Shown here: positions 43,292 through 53,495 of the stretch, in pieces | Layout of the letters: every line of letters begins with the position of its first letter | Numbering within the stretch: position 1 is the first letter of the stretch | Assembly (NCBI RefSeq): GCF_003063505.1 | Contig: NZ_NERW01000002.1 | Location: 1 to 64,000, forward strand | Length of the DNA: 64,000 nucleotides | Source: Limnohabitans sp. T6-20 | GTDB taxonomy: Bacteria; Pseudomonadota; Gammaproteobacteria; Burkholderiales; Burkholderiaceae_C | Reading direction: 5' to 3' | The notes under the pieces: generated by a model | Databases searched by the model: none | What the model saw: only the letters and a program-made list of their open reading frames with translations | What the model was told of the DNA's origin: nothing | Program-made: the position numbers and the translations under genes

Positions 43292-45244
43292 ATGAACACT
43301 GGTTCTTTGACTGATTTTTTGTTGTTCTTGCCGCGACCTGTCAAACGTGCTGTGGCCTTGGGCGCTGATGCGCTGATGTGTGCCATCACGGTCTGGATGG
43401 CGTTCAATCTGCGTTTGGAGTCTTGGACCGCTTGGTCGCATGCGCATTTCACGGCATTTGCTGGGGCAGCAGCGTTTGCTTTGCCACTGTTCATTATTTT
43501 TGGTTTGTACCGGGCCATTTTTCGGTATGCCGGATTGCCTGCTTTGATGACGGTGCTAAGAGCCGTTGCGTTTTACGCACTCATTTATTGTTTTGCATTT
43601 ACTTTTGTTGGCGTGCCTGGTGTGCCTCGCTCTGTGGGCATCCTTCAACCGTTGTTGCTTTTATTGGGCGTTACCTTGTCACGGGCATTTGTGCGCTATT
43701 GGTTGGGTGGTATCTACCAAGGCATTTTGGGGCGCAGCAGTCTGCCGCAAGTATTGATTTATGGCGCGGGCTCTGCAGGGCGGCAGTTGGCTGCTGCTCT
43801 CAAAACCAGCCCGGAGCTGGTGGTCGTGGGCTTTCTGGATGACGATGACCGTTTGCATGGGCAGGTGCTCAATGGTCTGAAGATTTATGACCCGGCAAAG
43901 ATCGTGGCATGGGTGACAAAGCTGCATGTGACGCAGGTGTTTTTGGCGATGCCGTCGGCGTCACGTGCAAGGCGCAATGAGATTCTGGAGCTGGTCCGCG
44001 CCGCCCATGTGCAGGTGCGTACTTTGCCTGGGGTGTTGGAGTTGGCTCAAGGCAAAGTGCAGGTATCGGATCTGAAGGAGCTGGATATCGAAGACTTGCT
44101 CGGCCGTGACCCGGTACCTCCCAATCCATTGATGCTGTCCATGAACATCACGGGCAAGGTGGTGATGGTGACTGGCGCGGGTGGTTCGATTGGTTCGGAG
44201 CTTTGCCGGCAGATTGTCAAGTTGGGGCCTTCGACCTTGCTCTTGGTGGAGCTGACGGAGTTTGCGTTGTATGCGATTGAGCATGAGTTGCAAAGCCGCA
44301 TTCTTGAAGAGTCTGCAGTCGATGTGAAATTGGTGCCTTTGCTGGCCAACGTGCGCGATGCATCGCGCATGGCCGAGATATTCCGCACCTGGAAGCCGCA
44401 CACGGTCTACCATGCAGCGGCTTATAAGCACGTGCCGCTGGTTGAACACAACCCGGCAGAGGGTGTGAAGAACAATGTGCTGGGGACTTTGACCACGGCC
44501 ATGCAAGCAGTCGCGCATGGCGTGAGCGACTTCGTGTTGATCAGCACCGACAAGGCGGTGCGCCCCACCAATGTGATGGGGGCCAGCAAGCGCTTGGCCG
44601 AGATGGCGTTGCAGGCCCAGGCGGCGGTGATGGAAGGGCAGAGGCAAGAGCCGGTTGGCAAGACGCGTTTCAGCATGGTGCGCTTTGGCAATGTGCTGGG
44701 CTCTTCGGGCTCTGTGGTGCCGCTGTTTCGCAAGCAGATCAAGGAGGGTGGCCCGATCACCCTGACGGATGAACGGATTACCCGCTATTTCATGACCATC
44801 CCCGAGGCGGCGCAGCTGGTGATTCAGGCCGGGGCCATGGCCAGTGGTGGCGATGTGTTTGTGCTGGACATGGGCGAGCCAGTGCGCATTGCCGATTTGG
44901 CCCGACGCATGGTGGAGCTGTCTGGTTTGGGCCTCAAGGACGCGAACAACCCGACCGGCGACATCGAAATTCAGGTGACGGGCTTGCGCCCCGGTGAAAA
45001 GCTGTACGAAGAGCTGCTGATTGGCGACAACCCCTTGCCCACCAGCCACCCCCGCATCATGAAAGCCCACGAAGACTTTTTGGTTTGGGATGAATTGCAA
45101 GCCAAGTTGTCTGATTTAGGCTTGGCACTGGACGCCAACAACGTGCCCCTGATCCGCACCCTGCTCAAGGATCTGGTGCCAGGCTACCAACCCGATGGCG
45201 AGGTGGTGGATTGGGTGTGGATGGAGAACGCCAAAACCGCGTGA
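43292..45244 (+). CDS. UDP-GlcNAc 4,6-dehydratase, membrane-bound (PglF/WbpM-like)
   Basis: A 650-aa protein with four N-terminal membrane helices (about 15-125). A CoA-binding-like Rossmann domain follows (about 135-260, IYGAGSAGRQLAAAL). The catalytic SDR domain (about 290-570) has VMVTGAGGSIGSELCRQI, ISTDKAVRPTNVMGASKR (the T-D-K variant and M-x3-K replacing Y-x3-K, as in PglF/FlaA1) and GLRPGEKLYEELL. It starts UDP-bacillosamine synthesis. ATG at 43292 was chosen over a TTG at 43238. It is the last gene of the locus, followed by a terminator. Confidence 0.93.
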   Translation: MNTGSLTDFLLFLPRPVKRAVALGADALMCAITVWMAFNLRLESWTAWSHAHFTAFAGAAAFALPLFIIFGLYRAIFRYAGLPALMTVLRAVAFYALIYCFAFTFVGVPGVPRSVGILQPLLLLLGVTLSRAFVRYWLGGIYQGILGRSSLPQVLIYGAGSAGRQLAAALKTSPELVVVGFLDDDDRLHGQVLNGLKIYDPAKIVAWVTKLHVTQVFLAMPSASRARRNEILELVRAAHVQVRTLPGVLELAQGKVQVSDLKELDIEDLLGRDPVPPNPLMLSMNITGKVVMVTGAGGSIGSELCRQIVKLGPSTLLLVELTEFALYAIEHELQSRILEESAVDVKLVPLLANVRDASRMAEIFRTWKPHTVYHAAAYKHVPLVEHNPAEGVKNNVLGTLTTAMQAVAHGVSDFVLISTDKAVRPTNVMGASKRLAEMALQAQAAVMEGQRQEPVGKTRFSMVRFGNVLGSSGSVVPLFRKQIKEGGPITLTDERITRYFMTIPEAAQLVIQAGAMASGGDVFVLDMGEPVRIADLARRMVELSGLGLKDANNPTGDIEIQVTGLRPGEKLYEELLIGDNPLPTSHPRIMKAHEDFLVWDELQAKLSDLGLALDANNVPLIRTLLKDLVPGYQPDGEVVDWVWMENAKTA

Positions 45245-45252
45245 CCCGTTTT

Positions 45253-45273
45253 AATTGGGGTCAGATCCCAATT
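45253..45273. repeat. GGGGTCAGA palindromic box
   Basis: The same 21-base box as at 3441-3461 (AATTGGG, GTCAGAT, CCCAATT). Again it lies immediately after a stop codon and upstream of a REP pair. Confidence 0.75.
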
Positions 45274-45280
45274 ATTTTGC

Positions 45281-45313
45281 AACAAAGGAGCCTGTGGCTC
45301 CTTTGTTGTTTGT
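45281..45313 (+). terminator. Terminator at the end of the polysaccharide locus
   Basis: Perfect 12-base arms AACAAAGGAGCC and GGCTCCTTTGTT with loop TGT, followed by a T/G-rich tail, 37 bases after the last gene. Confidence 0.85.
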
Positions 45314-45344
45314 GGGGTGGCAAAAGGGCTTGAGTGGGTGTCTT

Positions 45345-45475
45345 GTAGGAGCGAGCCCCTGCTCGCGAATGGTTGCACGAGTCACTGCATGCATTCGGCC
45401 GCAGGGGCGGCCTCCCACAAGAGATAGGCCTCTCACAGGAGATATGCCTCCCACAGGGGATGGGCCTGCCACAAA
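45345..45475. repeat. REP/BIME cluster 6 plus short direct repeats
   Basis: Plus REP at 45345-45371 (GCGAGC type) and minus REP at 45392-45418 (GGCCGC type), then three degenerate repeats of about 19 bases around GCCTCCCACAGGGGATGGG. The IS66-family element inserted 19 bases further on. Confidence 0.85.
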
Positions 45476-45579
45476 GTCAAAAAGGCCAGGGTGCTTAGAC
45501 CGTAAGCGTCCGGCCATCCCATCTGGCAATGACGTCTCCAATCTAAGAGCATTGTGTCCACGTAAAAGATCGTGGACAC

Positions 45580-45981
45580 ATGTACACCAACAACCAACTC
45601 ACCCAGACTGGCCGCAGCCGTCGCACTTATAGCCCCGAATTCAAGGCCCAACTGGTGGCCGCCTGCCGCATCCCCGGCATGTCGGTCGCCTCCGTGGCCC
45701 GAAACCACGGCATCAATCACAACATCCTGCACCGCTGGTTGCGTGAGCTGTCTGACTGTGGCCAGCCTCGTATGCATTCGGCCGTTGAATTGGCGCCACC
45801 TGGCTTCATCGAGTTACCCATGCCAGCGTCCTTGCCTGTTCCCTCACCATCCATCACACCCCTCATCACAGAAGGATGCGTTCACCTCGAACTACAACGT
45901 GGTGAACTGTCTCTCAAGCTGTCTTGGCCTGCATCCAGTGCCGCCGAATGCGCAGCGTGGCTTCGTGAGCTTTTGCGTTGA
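45580..45981 (+). CDS. tnpA: IS66 accessory protein TnpA
   Basis: A 133-aa protein with a helix-turn-helix near residues 14-55 (RRTYSPEFKAQLVAACRIPG and VASVARNHGINHNILHRWL), typical of IS66/IS3 orfA proteins that bind element ends. The C-terminal part is short and basic/hydrophobic. It overlaps tnpB by 4 bases. Confidence 0.92.
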   Translation: MYTNNQLTQTGRSRRTYSPEFKAQLVAACRIPGMSVASVARNHGINHNILHRWLRELSDCGQPRMHSAVELAPPGFIELPMPASLPVPSPSITPLITEGCVHLELQRGELSLKLSWPASSAAECAAWLRELLR

Positions 45982-46313
45982 TTCGCATCGACGCAGTCTG
46001 GATGTCCACCGAGCCGCTGGACATGCGTGCCGGTGCCGACACCGCCTTGGCCCGCGTGGTGCAAGTCTTTGGGTCAGCCCACCCGCATCACGCCTATTTG
46101 TTTGCCAATGCCCGCGCCAACCGGATGAAGGTGCTGGTGCATGACGGCGTTGGCGTGTGGCTGGCCGCCCGCAGGTTGAACACGGGCAAGTTTGTCTGGG
46201 GCGATGCCCGGCTGTCGCCCCGACTGCCGATGAACGCCGCCCAGCTGAGCGCTTTGGTGCTGGGCTTGCCTTGGCAGCGCATGGGCGATGCGGGCGTGAT
46301 CACGGTGCTGTGA
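45978..46313 (+). CDS. tnpB: IS66 accessory protein TnpB
   Basis: A 111-aa IS66 Orf2 protein, with MRAGADTALARVVQVFG and HHAYLFANARANRMKVLVHD. It is required for IS66 transposition in known elements and is unrelated to the IS200/IS605 TnpB nuclease. The TTG start at 45978 sits on the tnpA stop; ATG at 46002 is the alternative. Confidence 0.92.
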   Translation: MIRIDAVWMSTEPLDMRAGADTALARVVQVFGSAHPHHAYLFANARANRMKVLVHDGVGVWLAARRLNTGKFVWGDARLSPRLPMNAAQLSALVLGLPWQRMGDAGVITVL

Positions 46314-46379
46314 GTGTGGGTGATGCGCTAGCTGCAATTCAATTGGGGCATCTGCCAATAGGCTGACGGCGTTGCTTCG

Positions 46380-47939
46380 GTGATGATTACGGCCATGAGT
46401 GAAGTCGTTGATCTGCAAGCCATGGACGAAGGGCAAGTGCGCCAGATGTTGGCCAGCATGCTCACGCAGATCAGCGCCCGAGACGCCACCATCCGTTTCA
46501 AGCAAGCCCTGATCGACAAACTCACGCACGAGAACGCGGTTCTCAAACGCCTTAAGTTTGGCCTCAAGAGCGAGAAGATGAACGCCGAGCAGCGCAGCTT
46601 GCTCGACGAAACCCTGGACGCAGACTTGGCTGCTGTGTCCGACGAGATCGCACTGGCTGTGCCCGAATCAGCCGCGGCCAAAGACAAACAAACGCCCAAG
46701 CGCCAGCCCTTGCCCGCCGAGCTGCCCCGCCAGACCTTTGCCCACGAGCCCGAGTCCACCGTGTGCACGGCTCCCGGCTGTGGCGCCCAGATGAAGCGCA
46801 TGGGTGAGGACGTGTCTGAGAAGCTGGACTACGTGCCAGGCGTCTTCAGCGTGCACCGCCATGTGCGTGGCAAATGGGCTTGTGCCTGCTGCCAAACCTT
46901 GGTGCAGGCGCCGGTGGAGCCTCACGTCATCGACAAAGGCATCCCCACACCGGGACTGCTCGCCCAGGTGCTGGTGAACAAGTTTGCCGACCACTTGCCG
47001 CTGTACCGCCAGGAAGCCATCTTTGGCCGCGCTGGTGTGGCGATCCCCAGATCAACGTTAGCCCAATGGGTGGGCAGCTGCGGGGTTGAGCTGCAACCGC
47101 TGGTGGACGCTTTGAAGCGAGACATTCTGAGCCGCAGCGTGATCCACGCCGACGAAACCCCGGTACAGATGCTCAAGCCGGGGCACGGCAAAACACACAG
47201 AGCGTATTTGTGGGCCTATGCGGCAGGAGCGCATGAAGACATCAAGGCTGTGGTGTACGACTTCTGCGAAAGCCGAGCGGGGGCAAACGCCAAAGCGTTC
47301 TTGGATGAATGGCGAGGCTCGCTGGTGGTCGATGACTTCAGTGGCTACAAACAACTCATGGGCGATTCGTCGGATCAGATCACCGAGGTCGGCTGTTGGG
47401 CGCACGCTCGGCGCAAGTTCCACGATTTGCAGTTGGCCAACCAAAGCCAGATTGCCGAACAAGCGGTCAGGCAAATGGCGCAGATCTATGCGGTCGAGCG
47501 CGAGGTCAAAGAACTCAGCGCCGAAGAACGCTTGGCGATACGGCAAGACAAAAGCCAGCCGCTGGTGCAGACCTTGTACGAGTGGCTGGTGCTCAATCGG
47601 CAAAAGGTACCCGAAGGCTCGGCCACGGCCAAAGCCATTGACTACAGCCTTCGGCGCTGGAGGGCTTTGACACGGTTCTTAGAAGACGGCCAAGTGCCAG
47701 TGGACAACAACTGGATCGAGAACCAAATCAGGCCAATTGCGATTGGCAGGAACAACTGGTTGTTTGCGGGCTCGCTGCGCGGCGGACAAAGAGCGGCGGC
47801 GGCCATGAGTCTGATTCAGTCGGCCAAACTGAATGGTCACGACCCGCATGAGTACTTGAAAGATGTGCTGACGAGGTTGCCGACGCACATGAACAGCCGG
47901 ATTGAAGAGCTGCTGCCGCACCGCTGGAGTCCGGTTTAG
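46380..47939 (+). CDS. tnpC: IS66 family transposase TnpC
   Basis: A 519-aa DDE transposase. It has an N-terminal coiled region (residues 10-70), a zinc-finger-like CTAPGCGAQ segment near 130, and then the catalytic core with HADETPVQ (first Asp), VDDFSGYK (second Asp) and NNWIENQIRPIAIGRNNW (Glu). Length and motifs are complete, so it is probably active. GTG at 46380 or ATG at 46383/46395 could be the start. Confidence 0.95.
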   Translation: MMITAMSEVVDLQAMDEGQVRQMLASMLTQISARDATIRFKQALIDKLTHENAVLKRLKFGLKSEKMNAEQRSLLDETLDADLAAVSDEIALAVPESAAAKDKQTPKRQPLPAELPRQTFAHEPESTVCTAPGCGAQMKRMGEDVSEKLDYVPGVFSVHRHVRGKWACACCQTLVQAPVEPHVIDKGIPTPGLLAQVLVNKFADHLPLYRQEAIFGRAGVAIPRSTLAQWVGSCGVELQPLVDALKRDILSRSVIHADETPVQMLKPGHGKTHRAYLWAYAAGAHEDIKAVVYDFCESRAGANAKAFLDEWRGSLVVDDFSGYKQLMGDSSDQITEVGCWAHARRKFHDLQLANQSQIAEQAVRQMAQIYAVEREVKELSAEERLAIRQDKSQPLVQTLYEWLVLNRQKVPEGSATAKAIDYSLRRWRALTRFLEDGQVPVDNNWIENQIRPIAIGRNNWLFAGSLRGGQRAAAAMSLIQSAKLNGHDPHEYLKDVLTRLPTHMNSRIEELLPHRWSPV

Positions 47940-48029
47940 TGTCTACGTGTCCACGATCTTTAGGTGGACACGTATCTGCTAAGCGAGCGTGTTTATCGGA
48001 AATCTAGATGGGATGGCCGGACGCTTACC

Positions 48030-49166
48030 TTAGACCACCACTTTGATCTTGCCCGCAGCATCCCGTGCACGTTGCAGCGCCCCCGGGCCTTTGGCCAGTG
48101 CCACCGCCATGCGGCGGTAGGGCCGTGTGGTGGGCTTGCCGAAAATGCGCACATCCACGCCAGGTTCTGCCAACGCGGCTTCCACGCCGGTGAAGCTCGG
48201 GTTGCTGCCTTCCTTGTCGGCCAGCACCACGGCGCTGGCCCCTTCCACACACTCAATGTTCGGGATCGGCAGGCCCAACACGGCGCGTGCGTGCAGGTCA
48301 AATTCGCTCAGGTTTTGGCTGATGAGCGTGACCATGCCGGTGTCGTGTGGTCGGGGGCTCAGCTCGCTGAAGATCACCTCGTCTTTGGTCACGAAAAATT
48401 CCACGCCAAACAAGCCCGCGCCGCCCAGGTTGGTCGTCACTTTTTCGGCCATGTCTTGTGCGGCTTTGATTTGCTCGGGCTTCATGCCCTGGGGCTGCCA
48501 GCTGTATTGGTAGTCGCCGCGCTCTTGCACGTGGCCAATCGGCGGGCAAAACAGCGTGGGGCCTTTGCGCTGGCGCACGGTGAGCAGCGTGATTTCAAAC
48601 TCGAAGTGGATGAACTCTTCGACGATGACTTTTTGGCGGTCACCGCGCATGCCCGCGCAGGCGTAGTCCCAGCTGGCCTGCACGTCGGCGGCTGTTTTGG
48701 CCACGCTCTGGCCTTTGCCTGACGAGCTCATCACCGGCTTGATGACGACCGGGAAGCCGATTTCTGTGGCTTTGGCCAGCAGCTCGGCGGCCGAATCGGC
48801 GTAGCTGAACTTGGCGGTGCGCACGCCCAGGCCCACCGCCACATCGCGGATGCGGTCGCGGTTCATGGTCAGGTTGGCGGCGCGGGCGCTGGGGATGACC
48901 TCAAAGCCTTGTTTTTCCACGTCCAGCAACACTTCGGTGCGGATGGCTTCGATCTCGGGCACGATCAAATCGGGTTGGTATTTGGCGATGGCTGCGCGTA
49001 GCGCGGCTTCGTCGAGCATGCTGAAGACGCAAAACTCGTCAGCCACCTGCATGGCGGGCGCCCCAGCGTAGCTGTCGCAGGCGATGACGTGGCAGCCCAG
49101 GCGCTTGGCGCTGATGACGAATTCTTTGCCGAGTTCACCGGAACCCAAAAGCAGTATTTTTTTCAT
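48030..49166 (-). CDS. purT: Formate-dependent phosphoribosylglycinamide formyltransferase
   Basis: A 378-aa ATP-grasp enzyme that makes formyl-GAR from GAR, formate and ATP in purine synthesis. It shows [20 protein letters not shown] at the N-terminus, [13 protein letters not shown] (ATP loop), [12 protein letters not shown] and [14 protein letters not shown]. Length is slightly below E. coli PurT (392). The stop TAA at 48030-48032 falls within the IS66 target duplication, so the coding sequence is intact but any native terminator has been separated by 2.5 kb. Start ATG at 49166. Confidence 0.96.
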   Translation of the reverse strand: MKKILLLGSGELGKEFVISAKRLGCHVIACDSYAGAPAMQVADEFCVFSMLDEAALRAAIAKYQPDLIVPEIEAIRTEVLLDVEKQGFEVIPSARAANLTMNRDRIRDVAVGLGVRTAKFSYADSAAELLAKATEIGFPVVIKPVMSSSGKGQSVAKTAADVQASWDYACAGMRGDRQKVIVEEFIHFEFEITLLTVRQRKGPTLFCPPIGHVQERGDYQYSWQPQGMKPEQIKAAQDMAEKVTTNLGGAGLFGVEFFVTKDEVIFSELSPRPHDTGMVTLISQNLSEFDLHARAVLGLPIPNIECVEGASAVVLADKEGSNPSFTGVEAALAEPGVDVRIFGKPTTRPYRRMAVALAKGPGALQRARDAAGKIKVVV

Positions 49167-49286
49167 GGGAATAAGAAGGGTAAAGAGAGCACACAGTCCT
49201 CATTGTTGCTCAGTTGCCTGACACACAGCCTGCACATGGGCCGATCTTGACCTGGATCATGGGTGTGAACCGCGTCGATCCCCACA

Positions 49287-50510
49287 ATGGGCCGCATGAA
49301 TGCTGTTTGGACCCGGATTCGCCAACATGGCGGCAAATTGTTGTGGGGCTTGCTGGTCCTGTTTCTGGGCGCTGGCTTGCTGCGCTGGTGGATGGGGCCT
49401 CAGGTGCAGACCGAGGCGGTGCAGCGCCGTGATTTGCTGCAAACCGTGGTGGCCAGTGGCCGCGTCGAGACACCGCACCGGGTGAACATTGGCGCGCAGA
49501 TCACCGGCACCGTGGCGCGTGTGCCTGTGACCGAAGGGAAAACCGTGAAGGCGGGCGATGTGTTGATTGAATTGGTCAGCACCGAACTGCAGTCTGCCCG
49601 GCTTCAGGCCCAACAGGCCGTGGTGCAGGCACAAAACCGGCTGCGGCAGATGAATGAGTTGCAGGGGCCAGTGGTGCAGCAGGCGCTGCGCCAGGCTCAG
49701 GCCAGTTTGGACACGGCGCAGGCCAACTGGCAACGCAATCAGGCTTTGTTTGGCCAAGGCTTCATTGGGCAGGCGGCGCTGGACGAGTCGCGCAAGGCTT
49801 GGGCACTGGCCGATGCCCAAGTGCTGGCCGCTCAAAAACAAGTGACGTCAACCCGGGCCGGTGGCGCTGAGCACAGCCTGGCGCTAGGGGCTGTGGCTGA
49901 GGCACAGGCCAATGCAGAAATGGTCAACGCCAAGGCCCGTTATGCGGTGATCCAAGCACCTGTGAGTGGGCAGCTCATAGGCCGCAACGTGGAGGTGGGC
50001 GATGTGGTCCAGGCGGGCAAGGTCTTGATGACTTTGTCGCCGGAAGGGGCCATGCAGTTGGTGGTGCAGATCGATGAAAAGAACCTGCGCCTGATGGCGC
50101 TTGGGCAGCAGGCGCTGGCCTCGGCCGATGCCTATCCGCAGCAGCCATTCAAGGCCCAAGTGGCTTACATCAACCCCGGCATCAATGCCCAGACCGGCGC
50201 TGTAGAAATCAAGCTGGATGTGCTGGAGCCCCAACACAACCTTAAGCAGGACATGACCGTGTCGGTGGACTTGGTGGTGGCACGCAAACCACAGGTGTTG
50301 GCGCTGCAGGTGGGCCGTGTCAACGAGATCAGCGGGGCATCGCCTTGGGTGTGGCTGCTGCAGGCGGGCCATGCGGTGCGTCGCCCGGTGCGGCTGGGCT
50401 TGCGCGGTGGTGCGTGGGTGGAGGTGCTGGAGGGTCTGAGCGAGGGCGATGCCGTGGTCACATCGCCCACTGCTTTGCGCGAAGGCCAGCGCGTGCGTGT
50501 TCAACCTTGA
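49287..50510 (+). CDS. Periplasmic adaptor (MacA/HlyD family)
   Basis: A 407-aa membrane-fusion protein. It has an N-terminal membrane anchor (residues 13-32), a biotinyl-lipoyl half (RVNIGAQITGTVARVPVTEG) near 60-85 and an alpha-helical hairpin of about 95-190 rich in Gln/Ala. The second lipoyl half (YAVIQAPVSGQLIGRNVEVG) and a beta-barrel follow. It should link the downstream FtsX-like permease to an outer-membrane channel. It is the first gene of a three-gene operon with 12 bases to the permease. No TolC gene is present in the window. Confidence 0.9.
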   Translation: MGRMNAVWTRIRQHGGKLLWGLLVLFLGAGLLRWWMGPQVQTEAVQRRDLLQTVVASGRVETPHRVNIGAQITGTVARVPVTEGKTVKAGDVLIELVSTELQSARLQAQQAVVQAQNRLRQMNELQGPVVQQALRQAQASLDTAQANWQRNQALFGQGFIGQAALDESRKAWALADAQVLAAQKQVTSTRAGGAEHSLALGAVAEAQANAEMVNAKARYAVIQAPVSGQLIGRNVEVGDVVQAGKVLMTLSPEGAMQLVVQIDEKNLRLMALGQQALASADAYPQQPFKAQVAYINPGINAQTGAVEIKLDVLEPQHNLKQDMTVSVDLVVARKPQVLALQVGRVNEISGASPWVWLLQAGHAVRRPVRLGLRGGAWVEVLEGLSEGDAVVTSPTALREGQRVRVQP

Positions 50511-50522
50511 TCGGGCCGCAGC

Positions 50523-51755
50523 ATGTTCAAGCCCTGGGTGCCGTTTGAATGGATTGTGGCGATCCGCTTTTTGCGCGAAGGCCGGATGCAGACGGTGTTC
50601 ATTTTGGTGGGTGTGGCCATTGGGGTGGGCGTGATCGTGTTCATGTCGGCGCTGCTGGCAGGTTTGCAGGGCAACTTCATTGCGCGGGTCTTGTCGGGGC
50701 AGGCGCACATTCAGCTTTTGCCCCCCAAAGAGGTCACGCGCACTTTGCACGGGGTCGAGCCTGGCGAAGTGGATGCATCCATCGTGCAGCCGCCTTTGCA
50801 AAGGCTCAAGTCGATTGACCAATGGCAATCCTTGCTCACCAAGGTGCGCGACATGGCCGATGTGAGCGTGGTCTCGCCCGTGGTTGGCGGTTCGGCACTG
50901 GCGGTGCGCGGCAGTGCCAGCCGCGCCATCAGCCTCACGGGGGTGGAGCCCGAGGGGTATTTTCAGATCGTCAAGTTGCCTGAAAAAATCGTGCGGGGCA
51001 CGGCGCGCTTGACGGGGCAGGACATGCTGATCGGGACCGATTTGGCCAGCGACCTGGGCGTGGATGTGGGGGACAAGCTGCGCGTGGCCAATGCCGCAGG
51101 CGAGGCCACCAGCTTGACCATCAGCGGCGTGTTTGACCTGGGCAACAAGGGGGCCAATCAGCGAAGCACCTTTGTGGCGCTGCGCACCGCGCAAAGTCTG
51201 CTGGGTTTGTTGGGCGGGGTGACCAGCATCGAAGTCACGGTGCGCGATGTGTATGCGGCCGAAGTCGTCGCCCAGCGCATTCAGGCGGCGACCGGGGTGC
51301 AGGCCGACAGCTGGATCAAAACCGGCGCGCAGTTTTTTGCCGCCGTGAGTGCGCAGACCACGGCCAATACGGCGATCCGGTTTTTTGTGGGCTTGTCGGT
51401 GGCCTTTGGCATTGCCAGTGTGTTGGTGGTGTCGGTGGTGCAGAAGTCGCGCGAGATCGGGATCATGCGGGCGATGGGCATTTCGCGTGGGCAGGTGCTG
51501 CGCGTGTTTTTGTTGCAGGGCGGCTTGCTGGGTTGGGGTGGCGCTGTGTTGGGTTGCATGGTGGGCGCTCTGGGCTTGGTGCTGTGGCAGCACCTGGCCT
51601 TGAATGCCGATGGCACGGCCCTGTTTCCGCTGGTGCTGGACCCGGTGCTGTTTGCTGTGGCGCTGGGCTTGGCCACTCTCACGGGTCTGGCGGCGGCTTA
51701 CGCACCGGCCTTGCGGGCGGCCCGTTTGGACCCGGTGGAGGCGATCCATGGCTAG
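50523..51755 (+). CDS. MacB/FtsX-type ABC permease
   Basis: A 410-aa permease with one N-terminal helix (about 20-42), a large periplasmic MacB_PCD domain (about 45-260) and three C-terminal helices carrying [21 protein letters not shown] (FtsX signature) near residue 315. The ATPase is a separate gene overlapping by 8 bases, unlike fused MacB. With the adaptor it forms a MacAB- or LolCDE-like mechanotransmission system; the substrate could be an antibiotic, peptide or lipid. Confidence 0.9.
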   Translation: MFKPWVPFEWIVAIRFLREGRMQTVFILVGVAIGVGVIVFMSALLAGLQGNFIARVLSGQAHIQLLPPKEVTRTLHGVEPGEVDASIVQPPLQRLKSIDQWQSLLTKVRDMADVSVVSPVVGGSALAVRGSASRAISLTGVEPEGYFQIVKLPEKIVRGTARLTGQDMLIGTDLASDLGVDVGDKLRVANAAGEATSLTISGVFDLGNKGANQRSTFVALRTAQSLLGLLGGVTSIEVTVRDVYAAEVVAQRIQAATGVQADSWIKTGAQFFAAVSAQTTANTAIRFFVGLSVAFGIASVLVVSVVQKSREIGIMRAMGISRGQVLRVFLLQGGLLGWGGAVLGCMVGALGLVLWQHLALNADGTALFPLVLDPVLFAVALGLATLTGLAAAYAPALRAARLDPVEAIHG

Positions 51756-52437
51756 GTCGGATGTGGTGGTGGGCTTGCAGGGCGTGCGCAAGGCCTTCAA
51801 CGTGGGCACCGGCATCGAGACCGAGGTGTTGCACGGCATCGACCTGACGCTGCACCGGGGCGACTTTTGCGCGGTGATGGGGCCCTCGGGCTCGGGCAAA
51901 AGCACCTTGCTCAACATCATCGGTTTGCTGGACAGGCCGACCTCGGGCTTGTTGCAGATGGCGGGCGAAGAAACCACGCTGTTGGCCGATCAGGCCCTGA
52001 CGCGCTTGCGGGGGCACCACATTGGTTTTGTGTTCCAGTACCACCACCTGATCTCGGCCTTTACTGCACTTGAGAACGTGATGATGCCCATGCTGGGTGC
52101 GGCCGGTTTTCCGAACCCCGAGATGCGCGAGCGGGCTGAGGCCCTGCTGGAGAGCGTGGGCCTGACGCCCTGGAAAAACAACATGGCCAACAACATGAGT
52201 GGCGGACAGCAGCAGCGCGTGTCTTTGGCGCGCGCCTTGGCCATGAACCCGGCTTTGCTATTGGCCGATGAACCCACGGGCAACTTGGACACCAAAAGCG
52301 CCGATGCGGTGTTTGCGTTGCTGCGGCGCATCAACCAAGAGCAGGGCACCACCGTGCTGCTGGTCACGCACAACCCAGAGCTGGGCAGGCGTTGTGACAA
52401 GACCATCCAGGTGGTGGATGGTCTGATCCAGACTTAG
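51748..52437 (+). CDS. ABC transporter ATPase (MacB/LolD-like)
   Basis: A 229-aa ATPase. It has [16 protein letters not shown] (Walker A) near residue 50, [18 protein letters not shown] (Q-loop), [17 protein letters not shown] (signature) and [11 protein letters not shown] (Walker B). These forms are typical of LolD/MacB-type ATPases. ATG at 51748 was chosen. Its stop overlaps by three bases the stop of the convergent kinase gene, with no terminator between them. Confidence 0.93.
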   Translation: MARSDVVVGLQGVRKAFNVGTGIETEVLHGIDLTLHRGDFCAVMGPSGSGKSTLLNIIGLLDRPTSGLLQMAGEETTLLADQALTRLRGHHIGFVFQYHHLISAFTALENVMMPMLGAAGFPNPEMRERAEALLESVGLTPWKNNMANNMSGGQQQRVSLARALAMNPALLLADEPTGNLDTKSADAVFALLRRINQEQGTTVLLVTHNPELGRRCDKTIQVVDGLIQT

Positions 52438-53432
52438 GCTTTTTCAGCTTGTGCGGCAATGCCTTGCAGTTGCGCGGCTGTCAGGCGGTTGCCGTGCTGG
52501 CTGACCACCGCAGCGGCAGCGCGATTGGCCAATGTGGCCGCTTGCGCCGGGCTTTGGCCGTGGGTGATGCCGAACAAAAAGGCACCTGCAAACATGTCGC
52601 CCGCGCCGTTGGTGTCTACCGCTTTCGTGGGCACGGCGGGCACTTCGATGCGCTGCTGGCCTTGCACAACGATGCATCCTTTGGGGCCCCGGGTCAGGCA
52701 CACGGTTTGGGCCAGCGGTGACAGTTGGCCGATGATGGCGTCCAGGTCGGTGCTGCCGCACCAGGTTTGCGCTTCTTCTTCGTTGGCAAACAAGTAGTCC
52801 AGGCCGTCGCCGATCATGGCTTCGAGGCCTGTGCGGCAGAAGTTGATCATGCTGACATCGCTGAGCGTGAGGGCCGTGGCCACTTTGTGCTCGATGGCGA
52901 TTTGGCGGCCTTGCACGGCGGCTTCCAGGCCCGTGGGCGAGGCGGCCAGGTAGCCTTCCATGTAATAAATTTTGGACTTGGCGATGTCTTGCGGGTGCAG
53001 GGCGTTGCTGTCGAGCTGCGAGGTGGCACCCAAAAATGTGCACATGCTGCGCTCGGCATCGGGCGTGACCAGCACCATGCAGCTGCCGGTTTGGCCTTCG
53101 GTGGCGCGGGTGTGCGTGAGGTTGGTGGCCACGCCGTTGGTTTGCAGGTCCTGGCTGTAAAAAGCACCCAGTTCATCGTCGGCCACGCGGCACGAATAAA
53201 AGGCCTTGCCGCCGAGTTGCGCCAGCGCCACCACCGTGTTGCCCGCCGAGCCGCCGCCTGTGCGGCGGGCGTGCAGGCCTTGCACGTGGGTGAGCAATTC
53301 GGTGCGTTGCTCGGTGTCGATCAGGGTCATGTGGCGCTTGCTCACGCCCATGGCGCTCAGCAGTTCATCGGAGACTTCGTATTCGGTGTCGACCAAGGCG
53401 TTGCCGATGGCGTAGAGGTGGTAGTGGGACAT
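52434..53432 (-). CDS. PfkB-family kinase (adenosine kinase-like)
   Basis: A 332-aa ribokinase-superfamily enzyme. It has [17 protein letters not shown] at the N-terminus, [21 protein letters not shown] (PfkB signature 1) near 60 and [17 protein letters not shown] (signature 2 with catalytic Asp) near 280. Bacterial proteins of this type are annotated as adenosine kinase or sugar kinase; the substrate is not certain. ATG at 53432 was preferred over an upstream M. Confidence 0.9.
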   Translation of the reverse strand: MSHYHLYAIGNALVDTEYEVSDELLSAMGVSKRHMTLIDTEQRTELLTHVQGLHARRTGGGSAGNTVVALAQLGGKAFYSCRVADDELGAFYSQDLQTNGVATNLTHTRATEGQTGSCMVLVTPDAERSMCTFLGATSQLDSNALHPQDIAKSKIYYMEGYLAASPTGLEAAVQGRQIAIEHKVATALTLSDVSMINFCRTGLEAMIGDGLDYLFANEEEAQTWCGSTDLDAIIGQLSPLAQTVCLTRGPKGCIVVQGQQRIEVPAVPTKAVDTNGAGDMFAGAFLFGITHGQSPAQAATLANRAAAAVVSQHGNRLTAAQLQGIAAQAEKA

Positions 53433-53495
53433 GGCCGTAGTGGAATGAGCAAAAGCCAAGAGTTTAGCGGCTGCCCCTGCGGCCCTTGCATCCCT

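Larger units (their letters stand above)
45494..48036. mobile_element. Complete IS66-family insertion sequence with target duplication
   Basis: The element spans 45502-48028 (2527 bases). Its ends are perfect 23-base inverted repeats, 45502-45524 (beginning GTAAGCGTCCGGCCATCCC) and 48006-48028. It is flanked by an identical 8-base duplication CTTAGACC at 45494-45501 and 48029-48036, the duplication size known for IS66. It carries tnpA, tnpB and tnpC. Inside the ends are inverted GTGTCCACG repeats. Perfect ends and duplication indicate recent insertion. The target is the base after the purT stop codon. Confidence 0.97.

Noticed and set aside
49884..51977. 697-codon open frame on the minus strand
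   Set aside because: It lies opposite the MacAB-like operon, has His/Arg/Gln-rich low-complexity sequence and no motif; a shadow of GC-rich plus-strand genes.
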